NCBI RefSeq assembly: GCF_934746965.1
Contig: NZ_CAKVFS010000003.1
Location: forward strand, 62,001-126,000
Source of the DNA: an uncultured Methanobrevibacter sp.
GTDB taxonomy: Archaea > Methanobacteriota > Methanobacteria > Methanobacteriales > Methanobacteriaceae
Length of the DNA stretch: 64,000 nt
Direction of reading: 5' to 3'
Below are positions 42,729 to 51,524 of the stretch, piece by piece. Within the stretch, counting starts at the first letter, position 1. Every line of letters begins with the position of its first letter. The translations under genes and the position numbers were made by a program. The notes beneath the pieces are model-generated. The model did not search any database, was not told the origin of the DNA, and saw nothing but the letters and a program-made list of their open reading frames with translations.

Positions 42729-44306
42729 ATGGAAGAATCTGCTCTAGTTGCAAAGGCTGAAAAATATCTTAAAATAATTTCAAATGATGTTATTAATTTA
42801 GATGATATTGAGGTATTTGAAAATTTTAAGGGATTATATTATAAACTAGATGACAGATTAAATACTTTACAAGATTTAAAAGAAAATATGGATGCACAAG
42901 GATATACCACTCCTTTTACATCCTTAAATAGATATGGTACAAAAGCAATAGCTGAAGTCACTCTTGAAGAAATGAGTGAAAACAGTAGACATAATCAAAT
43001 GTTTAGAATGAAAGCTAATGCTAAAAAAAATGTATTAGATAGAGTTAAATCAGCTATTGATGCTCATAAGATAGCAATTGGTCATTTAGAACAATGTGGT
43101 TATCTTAAATGTGATTCATGTTATAAAAAATACACTCTTAGTGAATTTAGAGCTAATTGTGAAAAATGTAGTTGTGGTCATGAGAATCTTTCTTTTAAAA
43201 TCAATAGGGATGCAACTTATAGATTAGAAATTATTCCTTATTTGCCTTTATCTGGTAATTATTTGGTTTTAATGAGTGAATTATCTGGATATGGTAGAAA
43301 TTCATTTAAAAAAGTATTAAATATTCTTAAACAAGAAAGAAAAGGGCTTGTTAAAACTATTTCTTTAGTTATTCGTTTTAAAGATGATAATGGTCGTTGG
43401 ATTCGTAAAAATGTAACTTTAGATTCTGAATTTATTAATAATTATGAAGAAGAAGTTAGAAATAGATATGGTAAAGACGTTAGGATTGAAGTTTTAAGAT
43501 TCCATAGAACCAAACCAGCTATTATTGATGATAAATATGTTAGAAATGCATTAGCTATTAGTTATGTTAAATATAGTGAAGAAATTATTTCCAGTATTAA
43601 AGATGAAATCTTAAAAAGAAAATTATCTGATTTTAAAAGAATCAATAAATATCATTCTATAATATATAAATATGAAAATGAAAAACCTGATTTCATTGAA
43701 GAATATGATATTGGAGAGTTAGATGCATGGAGACAGTCTAAAATTCAAGAAGAATTTGAAAAACTACAGTATATTGATAAATTTGGTAATTATAATCGTT
43801 CTTTAAAAAGAGACTTAAAAATAATGGAAAATATTGAAAAAACCATATTTGAAAATTTAGCTCCTACCTTAATGATGTGGGATATTTTTAGATATTATTT
43901 AACTACTTCTTATAATAATCGTAAACTTATTAATGGTCCATTTCCATATATTAGGACAGAACTTGATCGTCAACAACGTAAAGTATTCCAAACTACATTT
44001 AGGAAAGTTATTAATGCTTTAAATAATTATACTGATTTAAAAATAATTTCAATATCTGATATGGATCTTATTTTATATGAAAAATTCAAGTTTGAAAAGC
44101 AATCTAAAAACTCAAATATATTATTTAACTATCCTGCTTTAGGGGCTGGTTTAATACATGAACATGGAAATATTGAAATTGAGTCTATTGGGAATGTATT
44201 AAATATTAATGAATCTAAAATTAAAAAAGAACTTAAAAATATTGAACATATCAGAAAACCAAAAAGTGCAAAATCTAAAAAATTCCTGGATTTAATTAAA
44301 AAGTGA
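42729..44306 (+). CDS. DUF530-type protein
   Basis: 525 residues from ATG 42729, 4 bp after GTGAT. A zinc ribbon (CDSCYKK, CEKCSCGH) sits at about residues 135-160. The rest is charged and helical without catalytic motifs. I assign it to the methanogen family DUF530 from overall character; this is tentative. It overlaps the next HTH gene's region by its GTGA and is probably co-transcribed with metG and that gene. Confidence 0.65.
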   Translation: MEESALVAKAEKYLKIISNDVINLDDIEVFENFKGLYYKLDDRLNTLQDLKENMDAQGYTTPFTSLNRYGTKAIAEVTLEEMSENSRHNQMFRMKANAKKNVLDRVKSAIDAHKIAIGHLEQCGYLKCDSCYKKYTLSEFRANCEKCSCGHENLSFKINRDATYRLEIIPYLPLSGNYLVLMSELSGYGRNSFKKVLNILKQERKGLVKTISLVIRFKDDNGRWIRKNVTLDSEFINNYEEEVRNRYGKDVRIEVLRFHRTKPAIIDDKYVRNALAISYVKYSEEIISSIKDEILKRKLSDFKRINKYHSIIYKYENEKPDFIEEYDIGELDAWRQSKIQEEFEKLQYIDKFGNYNRSLKRDLKIMENIEKTIFENLAPTLMMWDIFRYYLTTSYNNRKLINGPFPYIRTELDRQQRKVFQTTFRKVINALNNYTDLKIISISDMDLILYEKFKFEKQSKNSNILFNYPALGAGLIHEHGNIEIESIGNVLNINESKIKKELKNIEHIRKPKSAKSKKFLDLIKK

Positions 44307-44311
44307 GATTT

Positions 44312-44782
44312 ATGGATGAAGAGGTTACTTCAATTCACATAACTAAGGGTCTAACTTCAGCAACAATTTTGGATTTAATTGAAGAATATCCTAATTTAGA
44401 AGAAATTACTTGTTGTCCTAGTATTTTCAATAGAGTATCTAAGGATTATATTGATGCATTAAATCAGTTGGATATTACTGTTTCTAAAAGATATAATTGG
44501 GGAGCTAAACCAAAATATTCTACTCAAGAACATGAAGTATTAAATTTGGCTAAAGAGGGTAAAAAAGCAAAACAAATAGCTGAATTATTAGATATTCCTC
44601 AAAATAGGGTTTATTATTTGCTTAGAAAGAATAGTGAAGGAATTAAATTTAATAATTATCCTAAGAAACACAATCATGATGAAATCAAATCATTGAAGGA
44701 GGAAGGTTTGAAACCAAAAGAAATTTCTTTAAAACTAGATGTGCCTCTTAGATCTGTTTATTATGTTTTAAATAAAAAATAA
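44312..44782 (+). CDS. Double helix-turn-helix protein
   Basis: 156 residues from ATG 44312, with GTGAG just upstream. The first 70 residues form an alpha/beta domain (DUF1699-like, tentative). Two homologous HTH units follow: LAKEGKKAKQIAELLDIPQN and LKEEGLKPKEISLKLDVPLR, each ending in VYYxL. The tandem HTH units point to a DNA-binding regulator. It starts 5 bp after the DUF530 stop. Confidence 0.75.
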   Translation: MDEEVTSIHITKGLTSATILDLIEEYPNLEEITCCPSIFNRVSKDYIDALNQLDITVSKRYNWGAKPKYSTQEHEVLNLAKEGKKAKQIAELLDIPQNRVYYLLRKNSEGIKFNNYPKKHNHDEIKSLKEEGLKPKEISLKLDVPLRSVYYVLNKK

Positions 44783-44932
44783 TTATTTGTCTCTTTTTTT
44801 GAAAATTTATTGATTATATTCTCTTAAATTTACCCATGACTGTTTTTAATTTTATTGTTGAGTTATCTTTTTATATATCTTTATACTTAAATAATAACAA
44901 TATTAATACAATTTTATAATGTAATGATTAGT

Positions 44933-45517
44933 ATGAATTTTTGTTATGAATGTGGGTGTAAATTAGGGAGATATGAAAAATCATGCCCCAATTGTGGAAC
45001 TATTTTTGAAAGAGTTATTAATATTTCAAAAAATATAACTGATGAAAATTATTCTGAAAAGTTGGAATTTTTAATTAATAGGGCTGAAATAGCTTATTCT
45101 AATAAAAATTATGGTGTTGCAATAAAATATTTTAATCAATTTTTAGAAATAAATCCTTTTAGTTCTAAAGTATTAGCAAAAGTAGGTTTTATTTATGCAG
45201 CTAATCTTAATAATTTTGATAAAGCATTTTATTATATTAACAAAGCTTTAGAATATAATTCTAAGAACTATCGGGCTTGGTTCACAAAGGGGGATTTGTT
45301 TGTTAATCTAGGAAATTTTCAGGATGCAATTAAATGTTTTGACCATGTATTGATTTTATGTAATAATCATGAAACTGCTTGGTTTTTAAAAGGATTATCA
45401 TTAATTAATTTAAATAGGCTTACTGAAGCCAATTATTGTTTAAATAGGACATTAGATATTAATCCTAATTTTAAAGAAGCAAAAATATGTCTGGATAATT
45501 TAAGTCTTATGTTATAA
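44933..45517 (+). CDS. Zinc-ribbon TPR protein
   Basis: 194 residues from ATG 44933. The N-terminal zinc ribbon CYECGCK and CPNCG is followed by four or so TPR-like helix pairs (NYGVAIKYFNQFLEINPF, AFYYINKALEYNS, FQDAIKCFDHVL, EANYCLNRTLDINP). TPR proteins mediate protein contacts. The partner is unknown. ATG 44924 is an alternative start. Confidence 0.85.
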   Translation: MNFCYECGCKLGRYEKSCPNCGTIFERVINISKNITDENYSEKLEFLINRAEIAYSNKNYGVAIKYFNQFLEINPFSSKVLAKVGFIYAANLNNFDKAFYYINKALEYNSKNYRAWFTKGDLFVNLGNFQDAIKCFDHVLILCNNHETAWFLKGLSLINLNRLTEANYCLNRTLDINPNFKEAKICLDNLSLML

Positions 45518-45571
45518 TTATCATAAAATTATTATTCTATAAGGGATAAAAATATCTTTTAAGTGATTATT

Positions 45572-46588
45572 ATGATGTTATTCCCACAACTTCCGTTGTA
45601 TGCAATAGCAATAATTTGTGGTATTTTATCTTTTTTAGTAACAAGATTATCAATGCCTAGAATTATTAGAAAATTAGAAAAGGCAGATATTGTAGGTAAG
45701 GATTTACATAAATCCTGGAAGCCCATTGTAGCTGAAATGGGTGGATTTGGTATTCTATTTGGATTTATAATAGGTATTTTTTCTGGAATATGTATGCATG
45801 ATATTCTTACATTTCCGTTATGTGTTGTTTTAATAGTAATTCTTCTTGTAGGAATTATAGGTATTGCAGATGATTTACTTGTGCTTTCTTCAAAAGAAAA
45901 ATTATTTCTGTTATTTTTAGCAGGTATTCCTTTAATATGGGCAGCACCTCCAAATGTTGGAATTGTATATTTGATTTGTATTCCAATAGCTATTTCAATT
46001 GGATCCAATTTAACTAATATGTTAGCTGGTTTAAATGGAATAGAATCTGGGCTTGGGATAATTGCACTTACTTCTTTAACAATATCTTGTATTATTTTAG
46101 GAAAATATGATGTTACAATTATTAGTATGAGTATGCTTGGGGCTTTAATAGCTTTCTTATACTTTAATAAGTATCCTGCAAAAATTTTCCCTGGAGATAC
46201 TGGAACTTTAATTATTGGTGCTACAATTGTTTCAATAGCTTTTATTGGTCGTGTAAAATTAATTGCTTTAATTGTGCTTTTACCGAATATTATTGATGCA
46301 GCTCTTAAATTTTACAGTGCTGGAGTTATGGAAAGACAACAGTTTAAGCCAACTCAATTAGATGAAGATGGAAATTTGGTAAGACCTGAAGTTGGATTTA
46401 AATCTTTAATTAGACTTGTACTACGAAAACCAATTCCAGAAAAACAAGCAGTTAAAATAATTTGGAGTATTGGAATTATATGTGGATTAATTGGGATAAT
46501 TACTGCAATATTAATGCCGGGAGTACTTCAAAATCAAACATTGGCTAATTTTATGCAAATTAAAGAATTTTTCTATTATTTAGGATGA
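45572..46588 (+). CDS. MraY/WecA-type glycosyl-1-phosphate transferase
   Basis: 338 residues from ATG 45572, 4 bp after GTGAT. About ten transmembrane helices. The active-site motifs of the PNPT family are visible: GIADDLL, NLTNMLAGLNGIESG and FPGDTGTL. Such enzymes attach a sugar phosphate to polyprenyl phosphate, here probably for pseudomurein or glycan synthesis. The N-terminal EMGGFGIL segment is also conserved. It precedes arfC by 5 bp. Confidence 0.85.
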   Translation: MMLFPQLPLYAIAIICGILSFLVTRLSMPRIIRKLEKADIVGKDLHKSWKPIVAEMGGFGILFGFIIGIFSGICMHDILTFPLCVVLIVILLVGIIGIADDLLVLSSKEKLFLLFLAGIPLIWAAPPNVGIVYLICIPIAISIGSNLTNMLAGLNGIESGLGIIALTSLTISCIILGKYDVTIISMSMLGALIAFLYFNKYPAKIFPGDTGTLIIGATIVSIAFIGRVKLIALIVLLPNIIDAALKFYSAGVMERQQFKPTQLDEDGNLVRPEVGFKSLIRLVLRKPIPEKQAVKIIWSIGIICGLIGIITAILMPGVLQNQTLANFMQIKEFFYYLG

Positions 46589-46593
46589 TTTAG

Positions 46594-47268
46594 ATGAAGC
46601 CTTATGTGATATTAAATGCAGCTATGACATTAGATGGAAAAATAGCTACTAAAACTGGAAGTTCTAATATTTCAGGCGAGAAAGATTTAAAAAGAGTTCA
46701 TGAACTTAGAAAGGAAGTTGATGGGATAATGGTTGGAATTAATACTGTTATTGCAGATAATCCTAGATTAACTGTTCATAAAATTAATGCAAATCCTGAA
46801 GATAATCCAGTCCGTATTGTGGTAGATAGTAAATGCAGAACTCCAATAGCTTCCAGAATAACTAATAATGATGCAAAGACAATAATTGCTGGTGCAAATA
46901 GCTATAAATATGATTTTATAGTTGGTGATAGATATGCTAATTTTACTAAACTTGGTGTTGATTTCTTTTTCAGCGGAAATAAACAAGTTGATTTAAACTC
47001 TTTAATGGATTATCTTTATAAACAGGACATTAAAACTTTAATGCTTGAAGGAGGTTCAACTTTAAACTTTTCTATGATTAAGGAAGGTTTAATTGATGAA
47101 ATAAGGATATGTGTAGCTCCTTTTGTTGTAGGTGGTAGAGAGTCACACACTTTGTTTGATGGTGAAGGATTTGATACTATGGATGAAGGTGTAAGATTAG
47201 AGCTTTTTGATTCATTTAAATTAGATGATGATTTAATTTTGCAATATAAAGTTTTAAAAAAAATTTAA
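46594..47268 (+). CDS. arfC: Diaminohydroxy-ribosylaminopyrimidine phosphate reductase
   Basis: A 224-residue RibD C-terminal reductase: MTLDGKIATKTGSSNISGE, VDGIMVGINTVIADNPRL, MLEGGSTLNFSMI and CVAPFVVGG. In archaea it reduces the pyrimidine intermediate after GTP cyclohydrolase III in riboflavin and F420 synthesis. This links with cofH elsewhere in the window. The stop overlaps the converging DUF2115 pseudogene end. Confidence 0.9.
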   Translation: MKPYVILNAAMTLDGKIATKTGSSNISGEKDLKRVHELRKEVDGIMVGINTVIADNPRLTVHKINANPEDNPVRIVVDSKCRTPIASRITNNDAKTIIAGANSYKYDFIVGDRYANFTKLGVDFFFSGNKQVDLNSLMDYLYKQDIKTLMLEGGSTLNFSMIKEGLIDEIRICVAPFVVGGRESHTLFDGEGFDTMDEGVRLELFDSFKLDDDLILQYKVLKKI

Positions 47269-47732
47269 AATGAAAATGCAAATGGTGGATTTTTGCAAAC
47301 ACAATATTTACAAAGTGATCGATTATCTTTTATGAATTTAATTCTTCCTTTACAGTAGTAACAATTATTCTTAAAGTAAACTTCATCTTCTTTAGGATTA
47401 TTTCCATAAGGATGTAATGGTTTTTTAGCAATTAATGCTAAATAAAGGGAAATGTATTTTGTAAATTCTTTCGTTTCAATATCACTTGGAGCATATTTGT
47501 CAAAATAAAAATTTATATCTCATTTTATTTTTTGAATAACTCCATCATTTATTTTAAAATCTTCAACAAGTTCTTTTTCATAAATCTCATCATAAACACT
47601 TGAGTTATATTTGGCTAATGATTTAGTAAGTGGATCTTGGTATCTTACATCTGTTATTTTATTTTTAAGATACTCTATGGGATAATCTTTAAGATTTTCT
47701 CTTATTTCTTTAAGTAATCTTGATGCTTTCAT
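47265..47732 (-). pseudogene. DUF2115-type gene interrupted by in-frame TGA
   Basis: From ATG 47732 the frame codes for 70 residues (EIRENLKDYPIEYLKNKI, EIYEKELVEDFKI), then TGA at 47520-47522. Without a frame change it then continues for 84 more residues to TAA at 47265-47267. The downstream part ends with HPYGNNP, NNCYYCKGRIK and CKYCVCK, the cysteine-rich end of DUF2115 proteins. There is no ATG, GTG or TTG positioned to restart the second part. A nonsense mutation is the simplest reading. The first half alone is an ORF of 70 residues. Confidence 0.8.
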
Positions 47733-48394
47733 AGAATCCCTTTAGATTTAAGTAATTCGCGAGGATTATCAACAATAGCTCTCATTGCTTCTTTTTTATT
47801 TAATCCAGCACCTAAAGCTATTTCATAAGATTTTTCAAATGTAATTAAGTTATCTGGTGAGTGTGTATCTGTATTTACAAGTAATTTGTTACCTATTTCA
47901 TTAGCTATCTTTGCTACATGACCATTTCCAAGACAATGTCCACTTCGTGCACTTATTTCTAAATAAATATCATTTTCTTTTGCAATTTGGGCTTCTTCAT
48001 ATGTAATTAAACCTGGATGACCTAGAATATCCACATATTCGCTGTTTACTGCAGCATAATTTGTTCCTTCAATTACAGGTTCATTTAATGTTTCTCCATG
48101 AACAACAACAATTTGAGCTCCATACTCTTTTGCTTTTTTTGCTACATTATTAATGGATTCAGTTGGCACGTGTGTTACTTCAGCACCTAAAATAACTTTA
48201 ATATTCCAATTGGCATTAATGTCATCAATTGCTTTTTGTATTTGTGGTATTTGTTCAACATTAGAATAATCAACATGGTCAGTAATAGCTATAACTTCAT
48301 GATTTAATTTAACTGCTCTTCTAGCTAATTCTGAGGGTAATAATTCTCCGTCACTAAATAAACTATGCATATGTAAATCTATTCTTTTATTCAA
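47729..48394 (-). CDS. PHP-domain phosphatase
   Basis: 221 residues from TTG 48394, with GGGGAG upstream; the extension to 48409 is rejected. The PHP metal-binding motifs are present: DLHMHSLFSDG, AITDHVDY, GAEVTHV, VVHGE, GHPGLI and NTDTHSP. It belongs to the histidinol-phosphatase/DNA polymerase X PHP group, and the exact substrate is uncertain. It overlaps the DUF2115 remnant by 4 bp. Confidence 0.85.
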   Translation of the reverse strand: MNKRIDLHMHSLFSDGELLPSELARRAVKLNHEVIAITDHVDYSNVEQIPQIQKAIDDINANWNIKVILGAEVTHVPTESINNVAKKAKEYGAQIVVVHGETLNEPVIEGTNYAAVNSEYVDILGHPGLITYEEAQIAKENDIYLEISARSGHCLGNGHVAKIANEIGNKLLVNTDTHSPDNLITFEKSYEIALGAGLNKKEAMRAIVDNPRELLKSKGIL

Positions 48395-48557
48395 AGTTTT
48401 TCTCCCCAATATTAATTTTATAGTATTGATTTTATTAGATATGATAAATAAAGGTTACTTAAATATATTTTTTCTGTATTTTTTAAGTATTATTAATATT
48501 GGTGTAAAATATAATAGCTACTTTTCATAGAGATGTAATATAATGGGGAATATTATC

Positions 48558-49064
48558 ATGTCTAAAGATTTAATTTTGTATTTTTCTCGTGCTGGTGAAA
48601 ATTATTATTGTGGGGATTTAAAGACTGTTGAAAAAGGAAATACTGAAGTTATTGTTGATTATATTAAAGAAATAACTGATGCTGATGTTTTTAAAGTTGA
48701 ACCTGAAATTCCTTATCCTGAAGATTACAGTGAATGCACTGAAATAGTTAAAAAAGAAAATGATCCAAGAAAATTAAAAGAAACACTTGTGGACATTAGT
48801 AACTATGAGGAAATTTATATTGGATTTCCTAATTGGTGGGGAACATTACCTAATGTTCTTGCATTACAGTTAGAAAATTTAGATTTTAAAGATAAAATTG
48901 TAAAACCATTTGTTACTCATGAAGGTTCTGGATTTGGTAAATCTAAAAAAGATTTAAAAAAACTTTGTAAAGGTGCTGATATTAGAAAAGGATTGGAGAT
49001 TAAAGGAAGTGATGTTTTAAATTCAAGAGATAAGGTCAGAAATTGGATTAATAATGATTCATGA
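48558..49064 (+). CDS. Flavodoxin-like protein
   Basis: 168 residues from ATG 48558. The FMN-binding loop is LYFSRAGENYYCG, followed by YIGFPNWWGTLPN and the third loop THEGSGFGKSKKDLKKL. This matches flavodoxin-like reductases. It is probably an electron carrier; the partners are unknown. It is divergent from the PHP gene. Confidence 0.88.
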   Translation: MSKDLILYFSRAGENYYCGDLKTVEKGNTEVIVDYIKEITDADVFKVEPEIPYPEDYSECTEIVKKENDPRKLKETLVDISNYEEIYIGFPNWWGTLPNVLALQLENLDFKDKIVKPFVTHEGSGFGKSKKDLKKLCKGADIRKGLEIKGSDVLNSRDKVRNWINNDS

Positions 49065-49087
49065 TTTTATCTTAAAAATATTTTTAT

Positions 49088-49104
49088 TGTTGTATTTCGC
49101 AACA
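49088..49104. promoter_or_regulatory. Operator 1 (TGTTG-N7-CAACA)
   Basis: An exact inverted repeat of 5-bp arms around 7 bp, lying just upstream of a TATA-like TTTATATA (49105-49112). A second copy lies at 49136-49152. Confidence 0.7.
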
Positions 49105-49135
49105 TTTATATATTCTTTTTTCCATAATACTTCAT

Positions 49136-49152
49136 TGTTGTAATTAGCAACA
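49136..49152. promoter_or_regulatory. Operator 2 (TGTTG-N7-CAACA)
   Basis: Second copy of the inverted repeat, centred 48 bp from the first and around the predicted transcription start. The pair brackets the TATA box of the CMD/hydrolase/cupin operon, which suggests repression by a dimeric regulator. Confidence 0.7.
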
Positions 49153-49167
49153 GCTGTTATTGAATTA

Positions 49168-49872
49168 ATGAATGTGGATATTATGAAAAATTTTGACCCA
49201 GATTTTACAGAAATTTATGATAATTTTTTTACTAATGAAGTGTTGGAAAATTCTGCGTTGCCAAAAAGAAGTAGAATACTTATTTCATTAGCTAGTTTAA
49301 TTACAAATCATTCTATAAATCAATATAAAGAAATAGCTAATAAGGTATTAAAATCTGAAATTACTCCTATTGAACTTAAGGAAGTGCTTTACCAAACTGT
49401 TCCATATATTGGTTTAGGTAAGGCATATGATTTTTTTAATGTAACAAATGATGTTTTGATTGATAATGATATAGATTTACCTTTAGAAAGTCAAAAAACA
49501 ACTAATTTTGAAAATAGGATTGAAAAGGGTAGAGAAATTCAAGACAGGTTTTTTGGAAAAGAAAATATGGATGAAATGAGAAACAATGCTTTAGAAGATC
49601 AAAAACATTTTAATACATTTCTTGAAGGTTATTGCTTTGGGGATTTTTATACTCGCAAGTCTTTAAATGATCAAGATAGGGAATTAATTACGTTTTCAAT
49701 AATTGCTTCTTTAGGAGGATGTGAAAATCAATTAAGAGGGCATGTTGGAGGAAATCTTGCTGTTGGAAATAATAAAGAAATTCTTATAAGTGCTCTTACA
49801 ATTTTAATGCCTTATATTGGGTTTCCAAGAACATTAAATGCTTTAAATATAATCAATGAGGTATGTGATTAA
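49168..49872 (+). CDS. Carboxymuconolactone decarboxylase-family protein
   Basis: A 234-residue protein with two CMD-like domains. The N-terminal one (LPKRSRILISLASLI) lacks the CxxxxH site. The C-terminal one has LNDQDRELITFSIIASLGGC, then ENQLRGH with Cys and His in active-site position. CMD-like proteins act as peroxidases or lactone decarboxylases. It is the first gene of an operon with a hydrolase and a cupin. ATG 49183 is an alternative start. Confidence 0.85.
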   Translation: MNVDIMKNFDPDFTEIYDNFFTNEVLENSALPKRSRILISLASLITNHSINQYKEIANKVLKSEITPIELKEVLYQTVPYIGLGKAYDFFNVTNDVLIDNDIDLPLESQKTTNFENRIEKGREIQDRFFGKENMDEMRNNALEDQKHFNTFLEGYCFGDFYTRKSLNDQDRELITFSIIASLGGCENQLRGHVGGNLAVGNNKEILISALTILMPYIGFPRTLNALNIINEVCD

Positions 49873-49873
49873 A

Positions 49874-50818
49874 ATGTCTAAAGGATATATTAAAAAATTA
49901 AGTGAGAATGTTGAAAGACAGCACGTAAGGTTTAATAATAGATATGGAATTGCAATCGCAGGAGATTTATATTATTCTAAAAATATTGATAAACTTAAAA
50001 AATACCCTGCAATAATTGTTGGAGCTCCTTATGGTGGAGTAAAAGAACAAGGACCTTGTGTATATGCAGATGAATTAGCTAAAAGAGATTTTATTGTATT
50101 AACTTTTGATCAGGTATATATGGGTGAATCTGCAGGAGAACCTCGTCATATTTCTGATCCGTCTTTATTTAGTGAAAGTTTCAGTGCATGTGTTGATTTT
50201 TTAGGTGTTAAAGTTAATTTTGTAGATAAAAATAAAATAGGAGTTATTGGAATCTGTGGATCTGGAGGATTTGCATTATCTGCAGCACAAATGGATACAA
50301 GGATTAAGGCTGTAGCTACTGCAAGTATGTATGATATGACCTTTGCTTCCAGAATGGGTCAAAGTCCAGAAGAAATTTTTGAAACTAAAAAGAATATTTC
50401 TAAACAAAGATGGATTGATTTTGAAAATAATTCACCAGAATATATTCCTATGTTTGGGGAAGAACCACTAAATGAGGTTCCAGATGATATTCCAGAACCT
50501 GATGCAGAATGGTTAAGATTTTATGCATTAAAAAGAGGTCATCACTCAAATGCAACAGGAGGATTCACTACAACAAGTAATCTATCTATGATGAACTATA
50601 ATTTATTAGATTATATTGGTGAAATTTCTCCAAGACCAATTTTGTTTATTGTAGGAGATAGAGCACATTCTAGAATATTCAGTGAACATGCATATGAAAA
50701 TGCTTTAGAACCTAAAGAATTTTATGAAGTAAAAGATGCAGAACACATTGATTTATATGATAAGATAGAAAGAATTCCTTTTGATAAATTAGAAGAATTT
50801 TTTAAGGAGATGAATTAA
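49874..50818 (+). CDS. Alpha/beta hydrolase (YcjY/dienelactone-type)
   Basis: 314 residues from ATG 49874, with GAGGT and GTGAT upstream; it begins 1 bp after the CMD stop. The nucleophile elbow is GICGSGG, with VGAPYGGVKEQG forming the oxyanion region, and the catalytic acid and His are likely in FIVGDRAHS and DAEHIDLYD. A soluble esterase-like enzyme of unknown substrate. Confidence 0.82.
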   Translation: MSKGYIKKLSENVERQHVRFNNRYGIAIAGDLYYSKNIDKLKKYPAIIVGAPYGGVKEQGPCVYADELAKRDFIVLTFDQVYMGESAGEPRHISDPSLFSESFSACVDFLGVKVNFVDKNKIGVIGICGSGGFALSAAQMDTRIKAVATASMYDMTFASRMGQSPEEIFETKKNISKQRWIDFENNSPEYIPMFGEEPLNEVPDDIPEPDAEWLRFYALKRGHHSNATGGFTTTSNLSMMNYNLLDYIGEISPRPILFIVGDRAHSRIFSEHAYENALEPKEFYEVKDAEHIDLYDKIERIPFDKLEEFFKEMN

Positions 50819-50819
50819 A

Positions 50820-51248
50820 ATGGATAAAGAAGAATTTGATAAAGAAAATATTTTTGGATTAGGTGAATCTAATGATGCATTTGCTAAATATTTCATTGGA
50901 CAATCTTATTTAAATCCATTGGTTGACGTAGATGATTCAAATGTATTTTTAGCTAATGTTACATTTGAACCGGGTTGTAGAAATAATTGGCATGTTCATC
51001 ATGCTACAAATGGTGGAGGCCAAATATTAATTTGTACTGCAGGTTTTGGTTGGTATCAAGAGGAGGGATGCAATCCTCAAAGTTTAAAACCTGGAGATGT
51101 AGTTAATATAAAACCTGAAATTAAACATTGGCATGGAGCTAAAAAAGATTCATGGTTCAGCCACATAGCTATTGAAGTTCCAGGTGAAAATACTTCAAAT
51201 GAATGGTTAGAAGAAGTATCTGATGAATATTATGACAATTTAGAATAA
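50820..51248 (+). CDS. Cupin-domain protein
   Basis: A 142-residue protein. The cupin motifs are NNWHVHHATNGGGQILI and KPGDVVNIKPEIKHWHG, giving a His-rich metal site. The sequence resembles CMD-associated cupins. It starts 1 bp after the hydrolase gene, so the CMD, hydrolase and cupin act in one operon, perhaps in detoxification. Confidence 0.88.
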   Translation: MDKEEFDKENIFGLGESNDAFAKYFIGQSYLNPLVDVDDSNVFLANVTFEPGCRNNWHVHHATNGGGQILICTAGFGWYQEEGCNPQSLKPGDVVNIKPEIKHWHGAKKDSWFSHIAIEVPGENTSNEWLEEVSDEYYDNLE

Positions 51249-51403
51249 TAATTTTTTTATATTTTTTATATTTTAAATTTTTAAAATCTTATTTTTGATT
51301 ATAAAAGTTAACTTGTTTAATGAAAAAATTGATTTTTATATGTAAAAAAGCTTTTAAAATAATTTATATTATAATTAATAAATAAATTCATAAAATAATT
51401 TTG

Positions 51404-51425
51404 CTGTTTTAAAAGTAAAAAACAG
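51404..51425. promoter_or_regulatory. Inverted repeat in AT-rich spacer
   Basis: CTGTTTT and AAAACAG form a 7-bp stem around 8 bp, in the 276-bp AT-rich gap between the cupin and pantoate kinase genes. It could be a terminator for the first or a control site for the second. No gene is seen in this gap. Confidence 0.35.
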
Positions 51426-51524
51426 TTATTCAAACATATTTTTTATTAGGGTTTTTTATGGAAATATTATAAATTTATTAAATGGTGATGAGATTTAAAT
51501 AATATTAAATAGTAATTCTATACT

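Noticed and set aside
45559..46008. Minus-strand ORF rich in Ile, Pro and Asn
   Set aside because: Antisense to the MraY-like transferase with its clear DDLL motif.
47520..47522. TGA as a selenocysteine codon
   Set aside because: DUF2115 is not a known selenoprotein family, the position is not a catalytic cysteine site, and I see no SECIS-like hairpin near the gene.
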